NCBI GenBank assembly: GCA_019916065.1
Contig: CM034233.1
Coordinates: 806,001 to 870,000, forward strand
Direction: 5' to 3'
Length of the DNA stretch: 64,000 bases
Source: Vitellaria paradoxa
Taxonomy: Eukaryota; Streptophyta; Magnoliopsida; Ericales; Sapotaceae
A model generated the notes under the pieces. The model ran no database searches, had not been told where the DNA came from, and saw only the letters and a program-made list of their open reading frames with translations. The translations under genes were made by a program, and so were the position numbers. This document shows, piece by piece, positions 32,501-42,387 of the stretch (position 1 is its first letter; the number at the start of each line of letters is the position of its first letter).

Positions 32501-35500
32501 CTAGCGTGCACACAAGGCGCTATTTTTCATGTTGATGTCTCTATATTGGCTCCTCGTGGCTTTCTATTTTAGAGCTTCCGATTTGCACAATTACTAAACA
32601 TGGCGCAACTCATAAATGTGTTTAAAATCACTATAGCATAAGGAAGATTGAGATGTTTTTTTTTTTTTTTTGGGTTTGGTTGGGGGGGGGGGGATTCATG
32701 CCCCTCATACCTGAGCGGGAGATGTGGGAAAGTGGTGTTAGACTCTATTCTTTGGACGCCCGTGGTTGCCTACTTTGATAGTTAGCCCCCTTGGATGAGC
32801 AACTTATCCTGCCTATATAAGCCATCTTGTAACCCGGGTAAGGTTTGTCAATGCAAAAATGAAGAGCATGCCATGAATATTTGAGTGAGGTTTATGGAGC
32901 CATGACTAATATAAGTGTCATTTGGTCATCACAATTGCTTGTAATGACATTACACCGCTGTGTTTTACACAGGGGCGGATCCAGAATTTTCGATAAGAGG
33001 GGTACCAGGCGCTTAAGAAAAAAATAATAAGTAACGTTAGAGTTTGGAGTAGAAGAGAAATAATGTTACTTTTAGGGAAAGGTAGAATTATTTATGGACA
33101 TTAAATCGGTGAATATACTTTTCGTAGTATAACGGTTCAACTGGTCCTTTTAAAGGCACCTGAGATTAATAGGGATCTCTCTTATTATCAAAAAAATATA
33201 ATTATTATTAAGTTTTATTGTTTATAAAATTTATTATGTTATATATTATATTTTTTGATATTATACACAAAAGTATTCAATAGTGTAGGGGGAAAATGTA
33301 CTTTATTTTACAAAAAATACTTAGATTTGATTCTTATAAACTTCTTTTATGTTGAAAAAATTTTAGTTAATCTTAATTTTTTAATAAGACCAATATACTC
33401 TAATTTTAAATTAATTCAATTCTTTAATAAAGCTAAAAAATCCAGGGTATTTTGGTAGTTTTACGTCCAAAATCAAGGGGGTCACTTGCTCCCCGCCTTA
33501 ACGTAGCTCCGCCCTTGGTTTTACATATGTATGAAAGCATCTCTAAATGACCCAAGGTTGGATGTTTAGTTTTAAATTCAAAGAAGGTATGCTTTTGTCC
33601 TGCCCTCGAATTTCTAAGACTCTAATGTGCATATAGATGAGAAGAATATTGTGTTGGTGTTACTCCCTTTGTAAAACCATGCATTACTCTCTTTTTGAAA
33701 TCATATTGCATTTTTTTTTTTTGGGGGGGGGGGGGGGGGGGAGGGGTAAAATCCCACACCATGTATAATTCTTATGTTTATGGTAGGAGTAGAAACGAAT
33801 TGAACTATTTGCGAGCTATTCGAGTTCGGCTCAAAAAAAGCTCGGGTCGAGCTCAATTCGTGACTAAAACGAGCTCGAACTGAGCTTGATTTATGGCTCG
33901 TTTAGATTTGAGCTCGAGCTCGAGCCCGAGCCCGAGCTCGAGCTCGAGCCCGAGCCTAGAAAAGCTCGATTTAAAAGCTCACTAGCAGACTCGTTAAAAT
34001 AATATATATATATTTTTAATAATATTTTTATATTTTTAATAACATTTTTATTATTATTTTTAAATATTTTATTTATTATATTTTAAACTAAAACGACACT
34101 ATTTTGGTTTATCGAGCTATTCGAGAGCCAAGATCGAGCCTAAATTCTTCTTGATCGAGCCTAAATTCTTCTTTATCGAGCCGAATTTGAGCCTACATAA
34201 AAGCTCGGATCGAGCTTGAGCTCAATATAAAAAGCTCGAGCCAAGCTTAAACAAGTTAAAGCTTGGTTCAGTTCGGCTCGATTCCACCTCTAGTCTATAG
34301 CCCGTTACTAATTGTAAGGATAAATGTGCAAAATGTAGTCTAGTAATGTTGTTACCTTATAGAACTCCACTTTCTATGTAAACACCTTAAGGTCTCAATT
34401 CAACTTAGCCATTTTCCGCCTAAATGTCTTACCATATCGTTTCTTATTATTTTTATCTATGTTAGTTTGGGTTTACCTTGCACTCTTGTATTACTTACGA
34501 TTTGAATGCTATCAATCATCCTAATTGGTACATTTATTGGTCTCCATTGCATATGACTAAACCACCTTAACTGTTTTTTCTCAATTTATTTTCAATTTGT
34601 ACTATCCCATCCAGTTGTTCGTAATCCGATTGCATCCTTTCGCATCCTATATAGAACTCTTGAAGTGAATTCTTGAATTTTTTTTTTTTTAAATAATCTC
34701 TAGTGTTTAGTCCCTCTTATGGCAATTATAGAGGCGGCTCTTGACAATTATAAACAAGGGATTTATGTGAGTGATAATTATGATATCTGCTTATCAATAG
34801 TAATAATTCTGATTTCCAATTATGTACAAATTCCATCATGTACTTTTTCCCCCCTTTACTTTTCAAATTTTATAATGATCCTATCATTAAATTTCTACTG
34901 AATTGTTCCATGATTCACATCACCCATCTTTGTTTATCTCAATTTTTTTTTTTTTTTCAAATCTGAATTTAAGTTTATTTTTTGATTAGGTTGCAATTAA
35001 GACTGTAGGACTTGGATAAAGATGTGTTCAAGTAAATCCTTATACATATATATATATATATATATGCACAAGCAAAGGCAAAAATAACATCTATCATGGA
35101 ACAGGGCGTTGAAAATCTCTCTCTCTCTCTCTCTCTACTGATCTATTTGGGAATTTGATTTTATTATTGTGATTTAAAAAAAATCCTTTTTCTATTTAAT
35201 TTTAAATAGTTATGTTGATTAATTAACTAAATAATTATGATGGCTTAGTATTAATTTCTCACTTTTAATTCATGCTTATTGATTGATTAAAGTAAAGAGA
35301 ACAGAGAATTTTGATTTTGGGACAATCATTTTGTTAATGAGTTTGCGCTTATTAGCCAAACTAATCTATTTCCCAAAATCATTTTTTTTTATGGAAAATG
35401 ATTATTTCTATTTGAACTAATTAATGAAGTATTCAAGTTTTCGAGTTCAATTTTTATTGATCCCATTGTCTAGGTCATTTTTCTTTCTTTTTTTTTTTTT

Positions 35501-38318
35501 TTTAATGAATAAGAAGCAGTGTATAAATAAACTATCAAGGGGATGCCACCATAGTACAACCTTATTTAGATCATTTTGGAGCTTGACAACTTTCAAATTC
35601 AATTTTAATTCTATCTCCCTCAAATAGTGCATCAAATCATACAAGCAGTATGTTCCACCTTCTAGTTTTATTTAACACTGTGTTTGGAGCAAGGATTTTT
35701 TGATTAATTAAATAAAAATAATAATTTTGTTGACATGTGTCAATTCATTTTCTTATCATTTTTCTAACCCAACCAAAAAAGTAAAATAAATTTAACATCT
35801 TTCATTTCATTTTGCTTTCCTGACCTTTTTTCTTATCTTTTCTTTATATTTCACAAATCCATGTTCCACACAATACCATAAAGAAAATGTCATGAAGGCT
35901 AGAAGACATGTAGCTAAGTTTTGCTAATGATGAAGGGTGTAATTAGATAAGATTTTCCTGGACATATTCTACCAGAATGACTTCTAACTTGTTTAACCAT
36001 GATCAAGAGCCTTGGAAACACTGATATCTGCTATGATTTACGGAGATTTGACATCTCATCATATATGCTTAATCTCACTGTGTATATATATATGCTCATG
36101 TTTGAAAATGGATGCCAATCAATGTGATAATTAATATAATTGTACTCAAAAGTTGTTACTGGAATCCTGGGATTTGCTAGAAAGGAATTCTGATGAGATT
36201 CTTACACTTCTGCTGGTTTCATGCAATATTCAATGAAAACACTGTATCCTATTTGCATTAACATGCAATGACATTTTTCTACAGCATAATGCATCAGACA
36301 CCTGGAATTGTCTTGCTTTGTAAATTTTCTTGTAATATATTGAGGTCTACAGTTTAATTCATTGTGTAAAGTTCACCGTGTACAGCTACAAGATTTTTTG
36401 GACAATATAAAAGCCAAGAGATTCATCTTAATACATGGAGAAGGTTTTGGAGCATGGTGTTGGTACAAAACTATTGCTTTGTTGGAGGAATCAGGATTGC
36501 TTCCCACTGCCTTAGATCTCACTGGATCTGGTATTGATCTGACGGATACAAACAGTGTGGCAACGCTGGTGGACTACTCAAAGCCATTAATTAGATTTTT
36601 GCAGGAATTGCCAGAGGATGAAAAGGTATGGGATACTGATGGGATTGCTTTGATTCCATGTAGTCTTCTTGACAACTCTAGTAGCATTTATCTTGCAGAA
36701 AATTACATTTATGGCATATTCTATAGGTTATTTTGGTTGGTCACAGTAGTGGAGGCGCATGCATTTCATATGCGATGGAGCATTTCCCAAATAAAATCTC
36801 AAAAGCAGTTTTCCTTAGTGCTACAATGGTGTCTGATGGCCAGAGGCCTTTCGATGTTTTCGCTGAAGAGGTATGTAATCAATACTTAATGATGCCTTAA
36901 CCATTGAAATTATCTTGAAAAGTTGATATCATGATAGAACTAAATAACTCTAGATTATGCCTTCTCACAGTTCATTTTTATTTTCTCATCCCAAGTATCA
37001 GGGAAGAATTTCTTCCATTTGTCAATAACTTAACAACAGACCATCTAATTACTAATTTCCATAACCTTATAATCTCTGTTAAATAATAATTTTTCGGGAA
37101 CCAAATATGTTCCATGGAGGATAATTGATGCCCTACATTATCTAATGAGGAAAATATGCGCCTTAAGATAAGTATGCATGTTTTTTTAGTTGATACTGTC
37201 TTCAGCAAGTTCCCTTTTAATACAACATGCTTCTTTCTTGTGGACATGCATAATTTTTTCTCTAATTTACTTTATTTTCTTTTTCTTTTTTTTTTTTTTC
37301 TGAAATAAGGAGAAAGTATAGTGTCTGTTATTCAGTTCCAGCCGGACTCCTATGGCATTGAAGTCATTTATAAATTTTAACTTCCTAGGAAGAGATTTAT
37401 AGGCTGTCAAGAATGTTTTTGCTGATGGGGGTTCTTTGAGGCAGTTGTCTTTTTTTGTGTTTCTCTAATTTTCATTTCTTAGAAGCAAATCTGTTTTGCA
37501 GCTTGGATCGGCCGAAATGTTTTCGCAGGAGTCGAAGTTCCTAATTTATGGTAATGGAAAAGACAGCCCTCCTACTGGCTTCATGTTTGAGAAACAGCAA
37601 CTGAAAGGGTTATATTTCAATCAATCGCCTGCAAAGGTATTTTACAACTTAAGCCTTTTAATTCCTGCAAGGCGCATTATGCCTTGATTGGCGTTTTGGT
37701 CAGTCAATCAACACAATATTAGATCAGCGTAAAAATAAAAATATTCTAGCATAACTATTTTTACACTTGGACTAAGACTCTCTCCAAAAAGGTTAATATA
37801 TATGTTTTGTACTCGTACGGATGTATGCATATGTGCACTTTATAGCTTAAGTTAATTTCTACTTGGCGCATTATGCTTTGATCGGCCATTTGGTCAGTCA
37901 ATCAACAAAATAGTAGATCAGCATAAAAATATTCTAGCATAACTATTTTTATACTTGACTCAGACCCTCTCCAAAAAGATTTAATATATATGTTCTGTAT
38001 TCATACAGATGTATGCATGTGTGTGCTTTGTATTTGTTTGCATGCCTATTGGCAACAATAGGGTCCATTGTTTGGAGGTTTGCTCACTCAAGTGGCAGAG
38101 ATATGGATGCCACTAGGCTTATTGTTCAGCTCTTCGCTGCCTGCAGTCATTATATTTTGTAGAATGAAGTCCATTTCTGTATTAGCCACAATTTTTGTGA
38201 TTTATTTTGCCAATAACTGTACAATGGTTTGTCTTGTACTTGTTATTCCATATCGTTATAGCTTTCTTGGTTGTTTAAGAACTGAACAAGTACTACTACT
38301 ACTACTACTACTACTACT

Positions 38319-38349
<31 letters not shown>

Positions 38350-39556
38350 ACAGACAGTGAGAACAAAACGAATCTTGCCATTATAAATAATAGACTTTAA
38401 AAAAAAAAAAAACAACTACCTAGTGCAACTCATAACCTTTGGTATAATGTGAAAACTCCTTGAATTAGACAAGTCTGGGGTGGTTATCTTTGGTGCTTGG
38501 CCTTTATTTCAATGTTGGGCAAGGCAAGCCCCAGGATAATATTGGTTCACCGCCAGCTCCTTCTTGACGGGCATTTTATTCTCAAGGCGGGAGTGAACTA
38601 TTCATTGCTCTAATGAGTGAGAGTTTTTTGGTGGATCTTATGAGTGACACTGCTTTGTTTATTTGATTGTAAATGATCTCAGTTTTTGTTATTGATGCAT
38701 TATGTCTTGGAACATAGTTTTTTTGGTTAACATTAAGGCTGTTGTGTTAATTAACCATTGGTTATGTAGACATTAATCAAGCTATCCTACTCAGATGAGC
38801 CTAGCTACCAGTCATCTTGGTTTACATTAGTGGTGGATCTTAACTATTCAACTGAGTCCACCTAGATGCATGATCTCCTCAGCAATGAGACTTTATCAAT
38901 ATCCGATTGTCATCTATATTTGGACAAATGGGGCTCTTTCTTATTCTAAAGTCAATCACTGATTAGTTTATCAATATATACATAAGATTATGAGAAACAA
39001 GCATATCTATAGATTAAAAAATAAACAAGACAAAAATAATAATTAAAGTGATACAAAAGCATAATCCTCATAGAAAACATAACCCACAATAGAAATGAAC
39101 AGAGGAAGAGAATTCATTTAACTGACCCCAGTTAGTTTAGGACTAAGGCTTTGTTGAGTTAATACAAAAGCACAATTGATACTTAAAAGGTTCTACATCC
39201 GGCCCTTAGACACATGGGTATAGTTAAATCAAGTTTGGCACAATGTGAGAAACAAATTTATTATTTAATTTGATTCTTTTCAGGATGTTGCTTTGGCTAT
39301 GATGTCCATGAGACCCATTCCTCTTGGTCCCATAATGGAGAAGGTTTCACTATCACCTGAAAACTACGGGACTGGTCGACGATTTTTTGTTCAGACATTG
39401 GATGATCATGCACTTTCACCCGATGTTCAAGAAAAGCTAGTGAGGGAGAACCCACCCGAAGGAGTCTTCAAGATCAAAGGCAGCGACCATTGCCCTTTCT
39501 TCTCAAAGCCACAGTCACTGCATAAGATTTTGCTTGAAATTGCTCAAATTCCATAG
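29591..39556 (+). CDS. MES11: methylesterase, MES11/MES13 type (alpha/beta hydrolase)
   Basis: Five exons, all phase 0 with GT/AG junctions: 29591-29839, 36386-36625, 36727-36870, 37502-37636 and 39284-39556 (stop TAG), giving 346 residues. The family hydrolyses methyl esters of small carboxylates such as hormone methyl esters; the substrate of the MES11-15 subgroup is poorly known. The oxyanion-side motif HGEGFGAWCWYK starts at His100. The triad predicted from SABP2-like members is Ser170 in VGHSSGG, Asp297 in LDDHALSPD and His325 in KGSDHCPFF. The C-terminus KPQSLHKILLEIAQIP fits the subgroup. The Arg/Ser-rich first 83 residues (MGNRFICMMKKDSRD...) are the divergent N-terminal extension of this subgroup, often annotated as chloroplast-targeting. 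The MGN start could alternatively be N-myristoylated, but Ile at position 6 is unfavourable. MES11 versus MES13 naming is not certain. Confidence 0.92.
30590..30860 (+). repeat. dispersed repeat, copy 1
   Basis: Shares an ordered series of blocks with 32745-32965: CCTATATAAGCCATCTTGTAACC, AATGAAGA(A/G)CAT, ATTTGAGTGAGGTTTATGGAG and ATAATGACATT. The CCTATATAAGCC block looks like a TATA region, so both may be LTR pieces or promoter-bearing repeats. Confidence 0.65.
32745..32965 (+). repeat. dispersed repeat, copy 2
   Basis: Second copy of the repeat at 30590-30860, more compact because spacer sequence between the TATA-like block and the GTGAGGTTTATGGAG block is missing. The hAT-like element 32970-33517 inserted at its right edge. 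Confidence 0.65.
32970..33517. mobile_element. non-autonomous hAT-like element, 548 bp
   Basis: TIRs CAGGGGCGGATCCA and (reversed right end) CAAGGGCGGAGCTA. A perfect 8-bp target duplication GTTTTACA lies at 32962-32969 and 33518-33525. No transposase. CA(G)GGG termini and 8-bp duplications are hallmarks of hAT. Same family as 12604-14395. Confidence 0.88.
33711..33741 (+). repeat. T-run joined to a long G-run
   Basis: An unbroken T stretch passes directly into an unbroken run of about 20 G, ending GAGGGG. A shorter T-to-G transition occurs at 32657-32692. Length may be unreliable in the assembly. Confidence 0.8.
33784..34292. mobile_element. TIR element with GAGCTC/GAGCCC array
   Basis: Left TAGGAGTAGAAACGAATTGA and right (reversed) TAGAGGTGGAATCGAGCCGA form imperfect inverted ends. 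Inside, 33909-33957 is a 6-bp tandem array alternating GAGCTC and GAGCCC, and more GAGCTCG words are scattered in both halves. No coding capacity. The target duplication was not resolved. Confidence 0.6.
34330..34690 (-). repeat. degenerate RTE-like LINE relic
   Basis: Plus-strand order of blocks (GATTTGAATGCTATCAATCAT, then AAACCACCTTAACTG, then TCAATTTATTTTCAA, then AATCCGATTGCATCC) parallels the relic at 5975-6460 and the RTE copy at 18297-19620, with heavy divergence. Confidence 0.5.
37650..38035. repeat. tandem duplication, period about 194 bp
   Basis: GGCGCATTATGC recurs at 37671 and 37865. It is followed in both units by TTGGTCAGTCAATCAACA, TATTCTAGCATAACTATTTTT, CTCTCCAAAAAG and a TATATATGTT(T/C)TGTA block. 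It begins immediately after the donor site of exon 4 of the methylesterase gene. Confidence 0.85.
38289..38350. repeat. compound trinucleotide microsatellite (TAC)n(ATC)n
   Basis: Pure TAC repeats pass into ATC repeats within intron 4 of the methylesterase gene. Confidence 0.95.
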
Positions 39557-39969
39557 GTTAAATCTCTGAAAGTTTATAGGATATTCTCTCTCTCTCTCTC
39601 TCTTTTATTGTCTTTTTTTTTTTGGGGCGAAGATACATTGCTTGATTACTTGAGTGGCTGTACAATGTGGGTAGGATAGAAATTAGGTACTGATTTCTTC
39701 CTCTTGTTTCTCGTCATTTCAAATGTGGATGTATGTAGGAAGGGGGTGTTTGCCTCATTTTCTATTCAAAAGAGAATTATAACCGTTCATTATCAAAGGT
39801 GGTGCTTTGTGGGTTATTTGGAAGAGAGAAGCGCAGAATTTTTTAGGACAGGCGGAAGTATGTTTTTGGTTTATGGGAAAAGGTTCAATTTCGTTACATT
39901 TATTTGGACTTAAGCTACTCCCAAGTTCCCGAGTTTACGGGTTTTCTCATCTTTAATCCAATGGAATTT

Positions 39970-40016
39970 TTTTTTTTTTTAACCACAAACTCACAACCCA
40001 ACATTCGAGCACAATT
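39970..40016 (-). mobile_element. very short retroposed fragment
   Basis: A T-run plus about 35 bp is flanked by a perfect 11-bp direct repeat CAATGGAATTT (39959-39969 and 40017-40027). Read on the minus strand it is a short body with a poly(A) tail, the signature of a severely 5'-truncated LINE-mobilised insertion. Confidence 0.65.
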
Positions 40017-40410
40017 CAATGGAATTTATTAGTTAAGTTTTATTCTGTAGTTGGACTAGACTCTTTCCTTTCTTAGTATTACACGTCCTCATCCTATGTA
40101 TTGTTTTATTTTTATTTTTGTTTTTAAAATTATTTCACTTTGTATTATGGTACCGTTTGAAATGTCAACAAAAAATAAATAAATAAATAAACCTTCAATA
40201 ACTTCAATAAATCACTAAAACTCTTTATTGCATATTTACACTTTTTCACTTTTACTAATTTTAAAAAATTTTAATATTTTGTTAAAAAAACGAAAAATCT
40301 AGAAAAATTTAGAAGAAGATTAATTGAGTGCGAAAATTTTTTTTGACAAATCATATTTTTCAAGTCAAAATATTTCAAATGAGTATCATTATCGCCATAT
40401 TATACGAATT

Positions 40411-40636
40411 TTTTAAAATCTATTAGAACATATTTGAAAAATCGTTCTAACAGTTTAAGTGCTGTGGAAAAGTTTAGAAATTTTTTAAATCCGTTAAAAT
40501 AGATTTAAAAAACTGTTTTAACAGTTTAGTGCAAAAGAGAGAGAGAGAGAAAAAACTTATTGTGTAGAACATTAAGCGGCAATTTTTTAAATCCGTTAAA
40601 ATGAATTTGGAAAACCGTTTTAACGGTTTTGACACT
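40411..40636. repeat. three spaced copies of a ~56-bp CCGTTAAAA motif
   Basis: Copies at about 40411-40470, 40481-40540 and 40581-40636 share TTTTTTAAAATC(C)GTTA, then TTTGAAAAA(C)CG and TTTTAACRGTTT. The last copy contains AAACCGTT-TT-AACGGTTT, an inverted repeat with a 2-bp centre. Confidence 0.7.
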
Positions 40637-40773
40637 GTTCATCTTTAAAAAACGCAGTTTGAAAGAAAACATCAAACGTCATTTTTTTATCGAAAATCAC
40701 ATTTTATCTTCTTTTTTCTTATTTTTTATCACTCTAAGCGTACACTATAAGAAGAAGAGGAAGAAGAAGAAGA

Positions 40774-40777
<4 letters not shown>

Positions 40778-40869
<92 letters not shown>

Positions 40870-40875
40870 AGAGAG
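40778..40875. repeat. (GA)n microsatellite, ~98 bp
   Basis: Almost uninterrupted GA dinucleotides with one GG interruption near 40850. Confidence 0.97.
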
Positions 40876-42387
40876 CAAGGCAACGGGTTTGTGAGGAAAC
40901 TTTGAGGCTGGTTTGTTTGAGGGACTAAAAGGAGTGGATTGGATTTGCTATTTTGTGGATCTCATTCATTCATTTGTAGGCATTTAAAAAAAAAATGTGA
41001 AAGGGAAGTAAGTGGACTAGTATCCGTTGCAGATTGCTAATCCCCCCCCCCTCGCAGCTGGGGACTGTATTTTTTATTATATATATATATATATATATTT
41101 TTTTTGTGTTTTCCCAACACCTCTTTTCTTATGCTATGTTTGAATTATCGATTTGTGATGATAGAAAAAATAAAAAAGTAAAACAAAAAATTAACTGAAA
41201 AATCAAATTAATTAATTTCATATCTTAGTAGGATTAAAATAGATTTGAATAACTTAGCTTAAGTATGCAAAAGCTTTATGTGGTCGCAGCTAATATATAC
41301 TAACGTTGTTAGGTGTCAAAACAGAATAAATGGGAAATAAAACAGAAAAGGTGGGACAAAAAGGGAAAATAAAAGAGTGAGCAATTAAGAAATGGACATA
41401 ACGCATTAGGTGTGTCATGTGTGTCTCCTTTCAGAGGAGGAATGGAAAGAAGCAAGTAGACAATATTACCAACACCGTCAACATCATATATATATATATA
41501 TATATGTATGTATTCTCTTAATATGGTACGAGATATAAATATATGTATATAAATTGTTGCACCATATTACAAATGTCAATTAGTCGCATATATGTCCGAG
41601 GATAATTTAGTACCGACAGTAGCAAGAGGGGGGAGTCGATATGATCATAGTGATTCAAATTTCTTTTATTTAATAAGCATTAGATAGAAACACCAACTAC
41701 AACAACAATAACAAAAAGTGCCGTCACCGAATTTACCTGCGCATAACCCCAAAGCAAGCGTTTCAATATCCCAAAGTCAATAAATAAATATGAAGGGAAA
41801 AAAAAAAACCAAATATATAAAAGAATGAACTACGTACTGCTACAGCACATAAAAAGGGATTATTTGGTGTGTTAAAAAATAATAAATTTTTTTTTTAATT
41901 ATTACAAAATTTTCTAACTTTCTATACATTAAAAAATTTTTAAATTTCTTCAATATTTATCAATTTTTTTCTAATTTCCTCCAATTTTTTGAGAAGCATA
42001 CCAAATATCCTACAATATAAAATTTAACCCTCCAAATACAGCCAAAGAAGTGACATTAATAATATAATAACTAAACTGCACACGTTCAGAAAGTTATCAC
42101 ATTATTTTAATTATTATTTTTTAAATAATTATTCTAGTCAGCACTACTCAAATAAAAAAATAAAAATAAGTTTAAAAAAAAAAAAACGACCAGTTCATAA
42201 AGAGCATGAGAACAGGTATATACACACTAATGTAATTCACTCATTGTGTGCGTGCCATTAAAATAGGTCCACTATTAAATAAAATCAAAATCTCTATAAA
42301 TGATTGCTTGATAATATAGTGTGTGTATATATATATTTATATTAATTAAATATATATATGTAAATAGGCAGGCAGGTAGGTAGGTAC

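Larger units (their letters stand above)
29840..36385. other. first intron of the methylesterase gene, 6.5 kb
   Basis: Contains a diverged repeat pair (30590-30860 and 32745-32965), the hAT-like element 32970-33517, a T-run followed by a long G-run at 33711-33741, the TIR element 33784-34292, an RTE relic 34330-34690, and (AT)n/(CT)n at 35042-35066 and 35116-35136. Remaining stretches show nothing recognisable. Confidence 0.55.
39557..42387. other. region between the convergent MES and MADS genes
   Basis: Holds the methylesterase 3' UTR with a CT run (39580-39603), a 47-bp retroposed fragment (39970-40016), a three-copy motif repeat (40411-40636), a long GA tract (40778-40875) and AT repeats. 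The 3' UTR and perhaps the last tiny exon of the MADS gene should lie at its right end. No other gene was seen. Confidence 0.5.

Noticed and set aside
40629..40928. 99-codon frame with long Arg-Glu repeats
   Set aside because: It is only the translation of the (GA)n microsatellite.
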